Source: an uncultured Clostridia bacterium (GTDB lineage: Bacteria; Bacillota; Clostridia; Oscillospirales; Oscillospiraceae). Taken from it: 12,870 bases of DNA. Made by a program: the position numbers and the translations under genes. A model generated the notes under the pieces. That model had not been told where the DNA came from. It searched no databases and saw only the letters and a list, made by a program, of their open reading frames with translations. Shown piece by piece: positions 1-8,394 of the stretch; the stretch's first letter is position 1; every line of letters starts with the position of its first letter. The stretch is taken from positions 1 to 12,870 of the forward strand of contig CAMBID010000005.1 of NCBI GenBank assembly GCA_945867445.1, written 5' to 3'.

Positions 1-1
1 G

Positions 2-541
2 GCCCATCCGGGGAAGAAGCTCCTCTTCATGGGGGCGGAGATCGGACAGTGGCACGAGTGGAACAGCGCCGCTCAGCTGGACTGGTACCTGCTGGACCAG
101 GAGCGGAACCGCCAGGTCCGGGACTTCTTCCGGGAGGCCAACCGGTTTTATCGGCGCACCGCCGCCCTCTGGGAGATCGACTTCGACTGGGCGGGCTTTG
201 AGTGGCTGGTGGCGGACGACAACCACAACAATGTCGCGGTCTTTCTCCGGCGGGACAAGCGGGGGAGGGAGCTCCTCTGCGCTGTGAACTTCTCTCCCAA
301 CGCCTACCAGGGCTACCGGGTGGGGGTGCCGGGAAAGAAGGAATTCGTCCCCGTTCTCAACAGTGATGACGTCCGCTTCGGCGGCAGCGGCTTCGGGGAC
401 ACGGAGCCGGTGGCGGTGGAGCGCGTGCCCTCCCACGGGAGGGAGCAGTCTCTCTGCATCAAAATCCCCCCCTTCGGCGGGGTATTCTATCAGGGGAGGG
501 GACGCCTTCCCCAGGGAAAGCGGAAAGGAGCGGAAGCATGA
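2..541 (+). CDS. glgB: 1,4-alpha-glucan (glycogen) branching enzyme GlgB, C-terminal part
   Basis: Only the last 179 codons are present; the reading frame is open from base 2, so the gene begins upstream of the window. The product would cut alpha-1,4-glucan and re-attach the piece as an alpha-1,6 branch in cytosolic glycogen. The visible part starts with [20 protein letters not shown], the conserved stretch near the end of the GH13 barrel of GlgB proteins, followed by LDWYLL. The all-beta C-terminal domain follows, with [10 protein letters not shown] and YRVGVP as typical strands. The three catalytic acids of the family lie upstream and cannot be checked here. The TGA stop overlaps the glgC start as ATGA (538-541), which suggests translational coupling. 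The last 15 or so residues are basic and look like a poorly conserved tail. The family call is firm; the full length is unknown. Confidence 0.95.
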   Translation, partial: AHPGKKLLFMGAEIGQWHEWNSAAQLDWYLLDQERNRQVRDFFREANRFYRRTAALWEIDFDWAGFEWLVADDNHNNVAVFLRRDKRGRELLCAVNFSPNAYQGYRVGVPGKKEFVPVLNSDDVRFGGSGFGDTEPVAVERVPSHGREQSLCIKIPPFGGVFYQGRGRLPQGKRKGAEA

Positions 542-1746
542 AGAAGGAATGCGTGGCCATGCTGCTGGCGGGAGGCCAGGGCAGCCGCCTCCGGGTGCTG
601 ACGGAGGAGATGGCAAAGCCCGCCGTGCCCTTCGGCGGCAAGTACCGGATCATCGATTTTCCCCTGTCCAATTGCGCCAACTCCGGCATTGATACCGTGG
701 GTGTGCTGACCCAGTACCGGCCCCTGGAGCTCAACAGTTATATCGGCAGCGGCCAGGCCTGGGATCTGGACTTCTCCGACGGCGGCGTTCACATCCTGCC
801 GCCCTACCAGTCCGCGGCAGGCGCCAGCTGGTTCAAGGGGACGGCCGACGCCATCTATCAGAACATGGGCTTTCTGGATCTCTACGATCCGGATTACGTG
901 CTGATCCTCTCCGGCGACCATGTCTACAAGATGAACTACGCCAAAATGCTGGACTTCCACAAATCCCGGGGGGCGGAGTGCACCATCTCCGTGATGGAGG
1001 TCCCCTGGGAGGAGGCCAGCCGCTTCGGCATCATGAATGTGGACGGGGCCGACCGGATCACGGAGTTCCAGGAAAAGCCCAGGGAGCCCCGGAGCAATCT
1101 TGCCTCCATGGGTATCTACGTCTTCTCCTGGCAGGCGCTGCGGGCCTACCTCTGCGCGGATGAGGCGGACCCTAATTCTGACAACGACTTCGGCAAGAAT
1201 ATCATCCCCGCCATGCTGGCGGCGGGGGAGCGGATGTACGCCTACCGCTTCTCCGGCTACTGGAAGGACGTGGGTACCCTGGAGTCCCTCTGGGACGCCA
1301 ACATGGATATGCTCTCCCCGGCGTCGGGCCTGGACCTGCTGGATGAGAGCTGGCCCATCTACGCCAATACCCGCTCCTCCCCGGCGGCCTATCTGGGGCC
1401 GAAGGCAGAGGTGCGGCACAGCGCCTTCAACCGGGGCAGTGAGATCGAGGGGACGGTGGAGAACTCCGTCCTCTCCCAGGGCGTCGTCGTGGAGGAGGGG
1501 GCCAGCGTCAGCTACTCCGTGCTGCTGCCCGGCGTCCGGGTGGAGCGGGGGGCCCAGGTGCGCTACGCCATTCTGGGCGAGAACTGCCGGGTGGGCGCGG
1601 AGGCCCGGGTGGGCGCCGCGCCGGAGGACTGCGACCCTGCGGACTGGGGTCTCGCCGTCCTGGCGCCGGAGTGCGGCGTGGCCCCCGGCCGGAAGGTGAA
1701 GGCCGGGATCATGCTGAACAAAAGAGGGGAGGAGCGGGCAAAATGA
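538..1746 (+). CDS. glgC: Glucose-1-phosphate adenylyltransferase, catalytic subunit GlgC
   Basis: The 402-residue product makes ADP-glucose from ATP and glucose-1-phosphate, the committed step of bacterial glycogen synthesis. The nucleotide-binding motif AGGQGSRL (residues 11-18) is intact and is followed by [20 protein letters not shown] (27-46). The GTADA block is at 101-105, SGDH at 125-128 carries the presumed catalytic Asp127, FQEKP at 177-181 carries the glucose-1-phosphate-binding lysine, and YWKDVGTL is at 241-248. From about residue 285 the protein changes to hexapeptide-type repeats of a left-handed beta-helix (for example [20 protein letters not shown]). The ATG at 538 sits 7 bases after AAAGGAG (524-530) and overlaps the glgB stop. 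The C-terminus runs into the glgD start, again as ATGA. In Firmicutes this subunit commonly forms a hetero-oligomer with GlgD; that partnership is known for the family and inferred here from adjacency. Confidence 0.96.
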   Translation: MKKECVAMLLAGGQGSRLRVLTEEMAKPAVPFGGKYRIIDFPLSNCANSGIDTVGVLTQYRPLELNSYIGSGQAWDLDFSDGGVHILPPYQSAAGASWFKGTADAIYQNMGFLDLYDPDYVLILSGDHVYKMNYAKMLDFHKSRGAECTISVMEVPWEEASRFGIMNVDGADRITEFQEKPREPRSNLASMGIYVFSWQALRAYLCADEADPNSDNDFGKNIIPAMLAAGERMYAYRFSGYWKDVGTLESLWDANMDMLSPASGLDLLDESWPIYANTRSSPAAYLGPKAEVRHSAFNRGSEIEGTVENSVLSQGVVVEEGASVSYSVLLPGVRVERGAQVRYAILGENCRVGAEARVGAAPEDCDPADWGLAVLAPECGVAPGRKVKAGIMLNKRGEERAK

Positions 1747-2855
1747 GGGAACTGCACGGCATCATTTTCTCCTATGAGAAGCGCAACGAGCTCTATGAGC
1801 TGGCGGAGAAGCGGACGGCGGCGTCCCTGCCCTTCGGCGGGCGCTACCGCTGCGTGGACTTCGTCCTCTCGAACCTTGTGAACGCCGGGGTGCAGGACGT
1901 GGGCGTGGTGCTCCACGGGCGGTACCAGAGCCTCCTGGACCACCTGGGCAGCGGCAAGAGTTGGGACCTCTCCCGGAAGCGGGGCGGACTCAAGATCCTG
2001 CCCCCCTTCGCCTATCAGCGCGCCTGGGGCGAGGTGGCCTTCCGGGGCAAGATGGAGGCCCTGGCCGGCGTCCGCTCCTACCTCCAGGAGATCCGCCAGG
2101 ACTACGTGGTGCTGACGGAGGGGGACCTGGTGGCGAACCTCCCTCTCCAGGAGATCCTGGAGGAGCACATCCGCAGCGGGGCGGACATCACCGCCGTCTG
2201 CGCCGATGACGCCAGCCCCGTGGAGAACGGGGCCTACTTCGAGCTGGAGGAGGACGGCCGGGTCCGGCAGGTCCTGGTGCAGCCACATCAGCCCCGGGGC
2301 AAGCGGAGTCTGGAGACCTATCTCCTCTCCCGGGACCTCCTGCTGAAACTCGTGGACGACTGCGCAAGCCGGGACCTTACGAGTTTTCGCCGGGATGTTT
2401 TGCAGGCCCGGCGGGAGGAGATGGACATCCGGGGCTGGGTCTTCCGCGGCTTCGCCGCCCAGATGCGCTCCGTCCGGGATTACTACGAGCGGAGCATGCA
2501 GCTTCTGAGCCGGGACGTCCGCCGGGACCTCTTCTGCCCGGAGCGGCCCATCCGGGCCAAGAGCGCCGACAAGTCCTCCGCCTACCTCTCCCCGGAGGCG
2601 GTGTGCCGGAACTCCCTCATCGCCGACGGCTGCAAGATCGAGGGCACGGTGGAGGATTCCATCCTCTTTCCCGGCGTTACGGTGGAGAGCGGGGCCACGG
2701 TGAAGGGCTGCATCCTTTTCAAGGAGACCATCGTCCGCCGGGACGCCAGCCTCCGCTGCGTCATCGCCGACAAGAGGGTGCAGGTGCAGCCGGGGCGGCA
2801 TCTGGCGGGGCATGAGACCTATCCCCTGGTCATCGCCAAGGGACGGGTGGTGTGA
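1743..2855 (+). CDS. glgD: GlgD, glucose-1-phosphate adenylyltransferase-like regulatory subunit
   Basis: This 370-residue protein is a paralogue of Glg[25 protein letters not shown] (27-50), LGSGKSWDL (68-76), GGLKILPPF (81-89) and a C-terminal beta-helix (about 280-345, with [20 protein letters not shown]) follow the same layout. The GGxGxRL nucleotide-binding loop is absent; the N-terminus reads [20 protein letters not shown]. The SGDH motif is replaced by EGDL (126-129). These changes fit the GlgD family, which is thought to be poorly or not catalytic and to raise the activity of GlgC. The ATG at 1743 was chosen over an in-frame upstream ATG at 1671 because it lies 8 bases after GGGGAGGAG (1726-1734), overlaps the glgC stop by 4 bases and starts exactly at the conserved domain. 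It is co-transcribed with glgC by all appearances. Confidence 0.93.
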   Translation: MRELHGIIFSYEKRNELYELAEKRTAASLPFGGRYRCVDFVLSNLVNAGVQDVGVVLHGRYQSLLDHLGSGKSWDLSRKRGGLKILPPFAYQRAWGEVAFRGKMEALAGVRSYLQEIRQDYVVLTEGDLVANLPLQEILEEHIRSGADITAVCADDASPVENGAYFELEEDGRVRQVLVQPHQPRGKRSLETYLLSRDLLLKLVDDCASRDLTSFRRDVLQARREEMDIRGWVFRGFAAQMRSVRDYYERSMQLLSRDVRRDLFCPERPIRAKSADKSSAYLSPEAVCRNSLIADGCKIEGTVEDSILFPGVTVESGATVKGCILFKETIVRRDASLRCVIADKRVQVQPGRHLAGHETYPLVIAKGRVV

Positions 2856-2872
2856 GAAAGGAGGGCTTCCCC

Positions 2873-4309
2873 ATGAAGGTTTTATATGTGGCCAGCGAGG
2901 CGGTCCCCTTCTGCAAGACCGGGGGCCTCGCGGATGTGGCGGGCTCCCTGCCACCCGCCCTGGCGGCGGAGGGCGTGGAGACCGCGGTGATCCTGCCCCT
3001 TTACGAGGGCGTGAAGCAGCGCTTCGGGGCGGAATTACAGTACCTCTGCTATGATTATGTAGACCTCGCCTGGCGGCACAGCTACTGCGGGCTCTTCTCC
3101 CTGGAGCGGCAGGGCGTCACCTGGTATTTCCTGGATAACGAGCAGTACTTCCGCCGCCCGGGGCTCTACGGCTATCCCGATGACGGCGAGCGCTTCGGCT
3201 TTTTCTCCCGGGCGGTCGTGAAGATGCTGGACCACCTGAAGTTCTGGCCGGACGTCATCCACTGCAACGACTGGCAGACGGCTCTCGTCCCCATCTACCT
3301 GAAGGACGACGGCGTCCGGGACGCGCGCTACCGCTCCATCCGGACGGTGCTCAGCATCCATAATATCGAGTACCAGGGCCGCTATGGCCGGGAAACGTTG
3401 GGGGACCTCTTCGGTCTTGACAAAGGCTGGGCGGAGGACGGCACCATCCTCATGGACGGGGACGTGAACCTTTTGAAGGGGGCCATCCTCTGCGCGGACG
3501 CGGTGAACGCCGTGTCGCCGACGTATGCCGAGGAACTGAAGAACGCCGCCTTCGCCCACGGGCTGGACTCCGTCCTCCGCAGCTGCGACTATAAGCTCTG
3601 CGGCATCCTCAACGGCATCGACACCGCCCGCTACGACCCGGCGGCGGACAAGGGGATCGCGGCCAACTATGATCCCGGCCACATGGCCGGGAAGGCGGAG
3701 GACAAGCGGCAGCTCCGCCGCCTCTTCGGCCTGCCGGAGCAGGAGAATGTGCCCGTCATCGGCATGGTGACGCGGCTGGTCTCCCACAAGGGCCTGGACC
3801 TCCTCTGCGAGGTGCTGGGGGACCTGATGGCATCCCCGGTGCAGCTGGCCGTGGTGGGCAGCGGCGATCAGCGCTATGAGGACTTCTTCCGCTGGGCCAG
3901 GGAGAGCTTTCCCGGAAGGGTGGCTGCCTATATCGGCTACAGCGAGGAGCTGGCCATGGGCATCTACGCCGGGGCGGATCTTTTCCTGATGCCCTCCCGC
4001 AGCGAGCCCTGCGGCCTCTCCCAGATGATCGCCATGCGCTACGGGGCGGTGCCCATCGTCCGGGAGACCGGCGGACTGAAGGATACCGTCCGGCCCTACG
4101 AGGCCTGGCGGGACGCCGGGACCGGCTTCACCTTTGCCAACTATTCGGCAAACGACATGCTCTACGTCGCCCGGGAGGCCGTGATGCTGTACCGGGAGAA
4201 TCCGGAGGCTTTCCGCCGCCTGCAGCGCCGGGCCATGGAGCAGGACTTTGGCTGGAGCGGCAGCGCCCAGGCCTATCTCACTCTGTACGGGAGCGTCTGC
4301 CGGAGCTGA
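2873..4309 (+). CDS. glgA: Glycogen synthase (ADP-glucose dependent) GlgA
   Basis: The 478-residue product transfers glucose from ADP-glucose to the non-reducing end of glycogen (GT5, GT-B fold). The N-terminal domain begins MKVLYVASEAVPFCKTGGLA and contains the KTGGL signature (15-19) whose lysine binds ADP-glucose. HNIEYQG is at 163-169. The C-terminal domain holds RLVSHKG (301-307, the Arg and Lys of the donor site), SRSEPCGL (375-382, with the conserved Glu at 378) and TGGLKDTV (399-406). The length is close to the roughly 477 residues usual for GlgA. A GTG at 2852 would add seven residues and overlap the glgD stop, but ATG at 2873 is preferred because it lies 8 bases after GGAGG (2860-2864) and starts at the conserved strand. 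The gap to glgD is 17 bases, so the gene belongs to the same operon. Confidence 0.96.
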   Translation: MKVLYVASEAVPFCKTGGLADVAGSLPPALAAEGVETAVILPLYEGVKQRFGAELQYLCYDYVDLAWRHSYCGLFSLERQGVTWYFLDNEQYFRRPGLYGYPDDGERFGFFSRAVVKMLDHLKFWPDVIHCNDWQTALVPIYLKDDGVRDARYRSIRTVLSIHNIEYQGRYGRETLGDLFGLDKGWAEDGTILMDGDVNLLKGAILCADAVNAVSPTYAEELKNAAFAHGLDSVLRSCDYKLCGILNGIDTARYDPAADKGIAANYDPGHMAGKAEDKRQLRRLFGLPEQENVPVIGMVTRLVSHKGLDLLCEVLGDLMASPVQLAVVGSGDQRYEDFFRWARESFPGRVAAYIGYSEELAMGIYAGADLFLMPSRSEPCGLSQMIAMRYGAVPIVRETGGLKDTVRPYEAWRDAGTGFTFANYSANDMLYVAREAVMLYRENPEAFRRLQRRAMEQDFGWSGSAQAYLTLYGSVCRS

Positions 4310-4319
4310 TACCTGAGAG

Positions 4320-4336
4320 GCGGCGGCTTCCGCCGC
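4320..4336 (+). other. Perfect hairpin between glgA and glgP
   Basis: GCGGCGG (4320-4326), loop CTT, CCGCCGC (4330-4336) form a 7-bp all-GC stem. It lies directly before the glgP ribosome binding site (AAAGGAG, 4338-4344). No T-run follows, so it is not a standard Rho-independent terminator. It could slow exonucleases, mark a processing point or modulate glgP translation; that is inference. Confidence 0.6.
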
Positions 4337-4349
4337 GAAAGGAGCGACT

Positions 4350-6779
4350 ATGATGAAACCCTTTACCACCGATACCCTGGAGAAGGCCCTCTGCGAGAAG
4401 CTGGCGGTGAACTTCGGCAAGCAGCCGGAGGAGGCCAGAGACCAGGAGATGCTGCGCTGCTGTGCCCTGGTGCTGCGGGATGTGATGAGTGTTCGGGGCG
4501 TGGCCGCCCGGCGGGAGGTCAAGCGGCAGCAGAAGCGCCAGGTTCACTACCTCTCTCTGGAGTTCCTGATGGGCCGGAGCCTGATGAAGAACGCCTATAA
4601 CCTGGGGGTCCTGCCGGAGCTGAAGGAGGCCCTGGGGAACCTGGGCTTCCAGGCGGAGGACCTCTTTGAGCTGGAGCCGGACGCGGGCCTCGGCAACGGC
4701 GGCCTGGGCCGTCTCGCCGCCTGCTACCTGGACTCCATGACCACGCTCAACATCCCCGCCACGGGCTACTCCATCTGCTATGAGCTGGGCATCTTCCGCC
4801 AGCGCATCGTGGAGGGCCAGCAGGTGGAACTGCCGGACAACTGGAAGGACCTGGGCGGCGCCTGGCTGCTGCCCAAGCCCGACGAGGCCCAGACCATCCG
4901 CTTCGGCGGGACGCTGCGGGAGTTCTGGGACAATGGACACCTCTGCATTGTCAACGAGAACGCCTCCACCGTGCTGGCCGTACCCTGCGATATGGTGGTG
5001 GCGGGCTATGACACCGAGAACGTCAACCTCCTCCGCCTCTGGGACGCCCGGGCGGTGAAGCCCCTGGACATGCAGCTCTTCTCCCGGGGCGAGTACCTGA
5101 AGGCCTCGGAGGAGGAGGCAATGGCGGAGACCATCACCAAGATCCTCTATCCGGAGGACAACCACTATGAGGGCAAGAGCCTGCGGCTGAAGCAGCAGTA
5201 CTTCTTCGTCTCCGCCACGGTGCAGTCCGTGGTGACCAAGCACCTGAACGCCTACGGCACCCTGAAGAACTTCCACGAGAAGAACGTCATTCAGATCAAC
5301 GACACCCATCCGGCTCTCGTCATCCCGGAGCTCATGCGCATCTTCATCGACGAGGCCGGCATGAGCTGGGACGAAGCCTGGCGCATCACCACGAACTCGG
5401 TGGCCTACACCAACCACACTGTCCTGGCAGAGGCCCTGGAGCGCTGGCCCCAGCAGCTGGTGGAGAGCCTGCTGCCCCGGATCTGGCAGATCCTGCAGGA
5501 GATCGCCCGCCGCTGGCAGGAGAAGGTGGAGAGCTTCTTCCACGATCCCGCCAGGACCGAGAAGCTGGCCATCCTCTGGGGCGGCGAGGTGCGGATGGCC
5601 AACCTCTGCATCGCGGGCGGCATGGCCGTCAACGGCGTCTCCGCCCTGCACTCCGACATCCTCCGCAAGGACGTTTTCAAGGACGCCTGCGCCATGGAGC
5701 CCTGGAAGTTCCAGAACGTCACCAACGGCATTGACCACCGCCGCTGGCTGGGGGAGATCAACCCGGCCCTGGACGGCCTCATCCGGGAGACCTGCGGCGG
5801 CGACCGCTACCTCCTGCATCCGGAGGCCCTGCGGGACCTGGAGAAATACGCCGACGACGCGGCGGCCCTCCAGCGCATCGGGGAGATCAAGCGGCAGAAC
5901 AAGGAGAGCTTCGTCCGCTACGCCCGCAGAAATCAGGATGTGCTCCTGAATCCGGACGCCATCTTCGACGTCCAGGTGAAGCGGCTCCACGAGTACAAGC
6001 GCCAGCTTCTGAACGTCCTGCACATCATTACCCTCTACCAGAAGCTCCAGGACGACCCCGCTTCCATCACCCGGCCCCACACCTTCCTCTTCGGGGCCAA
6101 GGCCGCCCCGGGCTACGCCGTGGCCAAGCGCATCATCCGGCTCATCAACTCCCTGGCCGACCAGATCGGGCACGACCCCCTCTGCCGGGACAAGCTCCAG
6201 GTGGTCTTCCTGGAGAACTACCGGGTGAGCCTTGCCGAGCACCTGATGCCTGCCAGCGAGGTCTCCCAGCAGATCTCCACCGCCGGCAAGGAGGCCAGCG
6301 GCACCGGCAACATGAAGTTCATGATGAACGGCGCCCTCACCGTCGGCACTCTGGACGGCGCCAACGTGGAGATGCACAAGCTCCTGGGGGACGGGAACAT
6401 GTTCCTCTTCGGCCTCCACGCCGACGAGGTGGCGGAGCTGAAGGCGGCGGGCTACGTGCCCCAGCGCTACTATGCCCGGGACCCTGTCCTGGCCCGCTGC
6501 CTGGACGCCCTGCGGAAGGGCTTCCGGGACGGCGTCAGCTACGAGGACCTCTACCAGCGGCTTTTGATGGGATCCGGCGGCAGTCCCGCCGACGAGTACC
6601 TCCTGCTGGCGGATTACGCCTCCTACTGCGCCGCCGAGCAGCGCATGGTGGAGGCCTATGAAGACCCTGTCAGGTGGAACCGCATGAGCCTCCTCAACAT
6701 CGCCCGCAGCGGCGACTTCGCCGCCGACCGGGCCGTGCGGGAGTACGCGGATAACATCTGGCGTGTGCCTCACCGGTGA
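4350..6779 (+). CDS. glgP: Glycogen/maltodextrin phosphorylase GlgP
   Basis: The 809-residue product releases glucose-1-phosphate from glycogen ends using phosphate and pyridoxal phosphate (GT35). HYLSLEFLMGRSL (66-78) and GNGGLGRLAACYLDSM (115-130) are the N-terminal family signatures. The C-terminal domain has VQVKRLHEYKRQLLN and the cofactor site EASGTGNMKF (648-657), in which Lys656 should carry pyridoxal phosphate, followed by NGALTVGTLDGANVE. Length and motifs are complete, with no sign of damage. Two adjacent ATG codons (4350 and 4353) are possible starts: AAAGGAG at 4338-4344 is 5 or 8 bases away, so the second ATG is equally plausible and changes the protein by one residue. It follows glgA by 40 bases, closing a glgBCDAP operon in which synthesis and breakdown are produced together. 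No convincing terminator follows. Confidence 0.96.
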   Translation: MMKPFTTDTLEKALCEKLAVNFGKQPEEARDQEMLRCCALVLRDVMSVRGVAARREVKRQQKRQVHYLSLEFLMGRSLMKNAYNLGVLPELKEALGNLGFQAEDLFELEPDAGLGNGGLGRLAACYLDSMTTLNIPATGYSICYELGIFRQRIVEGQQVELPDNWKDLGGAWLLPKPDEAQTIRFGGTLREFWDNGHLCIVNENASTVLAVPCDMVVAGYDTENVNLLRLWDARAVKPLDMQLFSRGEYLKASEEEAMAETITKILYPEDNHYEGKSLRLKQQYFFVSATVQSVVTKHLNAYGTLKNFHEKNVIQINDTHPALVIPELMRIFIDEAGMSWDEAWRITTNSVAYTNHTVLAEALERWPQQLVESLLPRIWQILQEIARRWQEKVESFFHDPARTEKLAILWGGEVRMANLCIAGGMAVNGVSALHSDILRKDVFKDACAMEPWKFQNVTNGIDHRRWLGEINPALDGLIRETCGGDRYLLHPEALRDLEKYADDAAALQRIGEIKRQNKESFVRYARRNQDVLLNPDAIFDVQVKRLHEYKRQLLNVLHIITLYQKLQDDPASITRPHTFLFGAKAAPGYAVAKRIIRLINSLADQIGHDPLCRDKLQVVFLENYRVSLAEHLMPASEVSQQISTAGKEASGTGNMKFMMNGALTVGTLDGANVEMHKLLGDGNMFLFGLHADEVAELKAAGYVPQRYYARDPVLARCLDALRKGFRDGVSYEDLYQRLLMGSGGSPADEYLLLADYASYCAAEQRMVEAYEDPVRWNRMSLLNIARSGDFAADRAVREYADNIWRVPHR

Positions 6780-7046
6780 AGTCCCTTAGCAGGAACCGGC
6801 GGAGCCATTGCTTCCTGCTCCGTGCATTGGGAGCTGACCATCCTGCTGCAAAGTGGCAGGAAACCGCTGGAACCGGGGACTCCCTGTGACCCATCTTCCG
6901 GAGTCCGGGCAGGATGGACGGATGCTGTTTTTCGTGCGATGGTTTTCCGGATCGTCCGGAACCTGGGGAAGGTTTGACCCGTTCGGTTTTGGGAAACAAT
7001 TTGAAAGCATACCCGCATGTTTTTGCGATCCATTGGAGGTACGGTT
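6780..7046. other. Intergenic spacer with several inverted repeats
   Basis: This is the 267-base space between glgP and the amidohydrolase. It contains an 8-bp inverted repeat, AGCAGGAA (6788-6795) and TTCCTGCT (6812-6819), which might act as a weak end signal for the glg operon but has no T-tail. CCGGAGTCCGG (6898-6908) and TTCCGGA-TCG-TCCGGAA (6945-6961) are two similar palindromes that could be operator sites. A TTGACC at 6974-6979 lies 17 bases before CAATTT (6997-7002), a poor -10, so promoter placement is uncertain. No gene is apparent. Confidence 0.5.
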
Positions 7047-8219
7047 ATGGACTATTATCAACGGGCGGTGGAGCTTCGGGAGGAAACGGTTTCCCACCGC
7101 CGCTGGCTGCACAGCCATGCAGAGGTAGGGCTGGAAATGCCGAAGGCACAGAAATATGTTATGGAGAGGCTGCGGGAGGCTGGACTGACGCCCGCCCCCT
7201 GCGGCCACGGTGTGACTGCCGAGTTAGGTTCCATGGGCGGCAAAACACTCCTGCTCCGGGCAGATATGGATGCGCTGCCTATGCCGGAGGAAAGCGGCGA
7301 GAGTTTTGCCTGTCCCACCGGGACGGAGGCGCATACCTGCGGTCACGATTTCCATGCCGCCATGCTGCTGACGGCGGCGAAGATGCTGAAGGAGAATGAG
7401 ACTGCGCTGACTGGCCGGATCCGGCTGATGTTTCAACCTGCGGAGGAAACCTTTGAGGGCGCAAAGGATATGATTTCCAACGGAATACTGGATAAGGTGG
7501 ATGCGGCTCTCGGCTGTCACGTGGCGCCCGGCCGGATGCCGGTGGGCCTTTTCATGTACAACGGCGGCGGAACGATGATGTACTCCGTGGATGGGTTCCG
7601 GATCACGGTCCACGGCCGGAGTGCCCATGGTGCGTATCCGCAGAGTTCCATCGATCCGATCAATATCGGCGTTCACATTTATCTGGCACTGGAAGCATTG
7701 ATCGCGCGTGAGACGGATCCCAGCAAAGCCTGCGTTCTGACCATCGGAAATTTTGCGGCCGGGTCTGCGCCCAATATCATTCCCGATACCGCAGTCCTCC
7801 AGGGGACCCTGCGCACCAATGACCGGGACAGCCGCGAGAAACTGGTTCGCCGGGTGAGGGAAGTGTCCCAAAGGACGGCGGAGGTCTATGGCGGTTCCGC
7901 GGAAATTCAAAGGATCTCTCAGGTCCCGCCGCTGATCTGTGACCGTTCCATGACGGAAGAGGTCGTTGGCTATATGAGGGAATTGCCGATTCCCGGTCTG
8001 ACGCCCGTTCCGGAGATGTCCGCCAGTGCCTCCGAGGATTTTGCTGTCATAGCGGAGAAAGTCCCAAGCGTATTCCTGTACCTGTCTGCCGGGTATCCGG
8101 ATGAACGGGGCGACGCGCCCGCCCACAATCCCAAGGTGCGTTTCAACGAGGATGTCTGCCCCATCGGTTCCGCCTGCCTGGCGCACTGCGCCACCCGTTG
8201 GCTGGAGGAGCATTCGTAG
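7047..8219 (+). CDS. M20-family metallo-amidohydrolase (amino-acyl/hippurate hydrolase-like)
   Basis: The 390-residue cytosolic enzyme belongs to the M20D amidohydrolases, which hydrolyse N-acyl amino acids or related amides (hippurate, N-acetyl-amino acids, IAA conjugates); the exact substrate cannot be told. RADMDALPM (71-79) precedes the metal site. Presumed metal and catalytic residues are Cys98 and His100 in TCGHDFHAAM, Glu133/Glu134 in QPAEET, His158 in GCHVAPG and His360 in AHNPKVRF. The dimerisation ('lid') domain lies around 182-295, with VHGRSAHGAYPQ and APNIIPDTAVLQGTLRT. The set is complete. ATG 7047 is preferred to an in-frame ATG at 7017 because GGAGG (7035-7039) is 7 bases upstream and the extra ten residues match nothing conserved. 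Base composition is lower in GC than the flanking genes (34/60 at 7681-7740 against 44/60 at 5761-5820 in glgP), which may reflect acquisition. It stands alone, with no visible operon partner. Confidence 0.93.
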   Translation: MDYYQRAVELREETVSHRRWLHSHAEVGLEMPKAQKYVMERLREAGLTPAPCGHGVTAELGSMGGKTLLLRADMDALPMPEESGESFACPTGTEAHTCGHDFHAAMLLTAAKMLKENETALTGRIRLMFQPAEETFEGAKDMISNGILDKVDAALGCHVAPGRMPVGLFMYNGGGTMMYSVDGFRITVHGRSAHGAYPQSSIDPINIGVHIYLALEALIARETDPSKACVLTIGNFAAGSAPNIIPDTAVLQGTLRTNDRDSREKLVRRVREVSQRTAEVYGGSAEIQRISQVPPLICDRSMTEEVVGYMRELPIPGLTPVPEMSASASEDFAVIAEKVPSVFLYLSAGYPDERGDAPAHNPKVRFNEDVCPIGSACLAHCATRWLEEHS

Positions 8220-8394
8220 TCTCATGCTGCTCGGAATGCTCCGGGATGTCCGTTTGGTCCGGCTCGGCATGGCAATTGTTCCGAAGGAACGCCTCTGCTT
8301 CTGCGCGATTCACCGAACCGGCGCCATAGATTCCGGCTTGAGTGAGCGGATGGAATGGGTGCCCCTCGGGACACTTTCGCAAGAGCCCCGCTAT
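8220..8394. other. Non-coding stretch after the amidohydrolase, no clear feature
   Basis: I see no gene with homology-like character and no ribosome binding site here. A short hairpin GTTCC-GAA-GGAAC (8278-8290) is the only local structure, and it has no T-tail. Open frames through this stretch lack recognisable protein character. Confidence 0.4.

Noticed and set aside
1671-1742. Upstream ATG start for glgD
   Set aside because: It would add 24 residues with no family similarity that overlap glgC heavily; the ATG at 1743 has a strong ribosome binding site and an ATGA coupling overlap.
2852-2872. GTG start for glgA overlapping the glgD stop
   Set aside because: The GGAGG site at 2860-2864 lies inside this extension and is correctly spaced for ATG 2873, where the conserved GlgA N-terminus begins.
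490-6773. Long open frames on the minus strand opposite the glg genes
   Set aside because: They are shadows of high-GC coding sequence: low-complexity composition (rich in Val, Leu, His, Gly, Pro), no ribosome binding sites, no conserved motifs, and fully covered by convincing + strand genes.
6974-7002. TTGACC-17-CAATTT as the amidohydrolase promoter
   Set aside because: The -10 matches consensus at only two of six positions; not listed as a feature.
8278-8290. Hairpin GTTCC-GAA-GGAAC as amidohydrolase terminator
   Set aside because: The stem is only 5 bp and no T-run follows.
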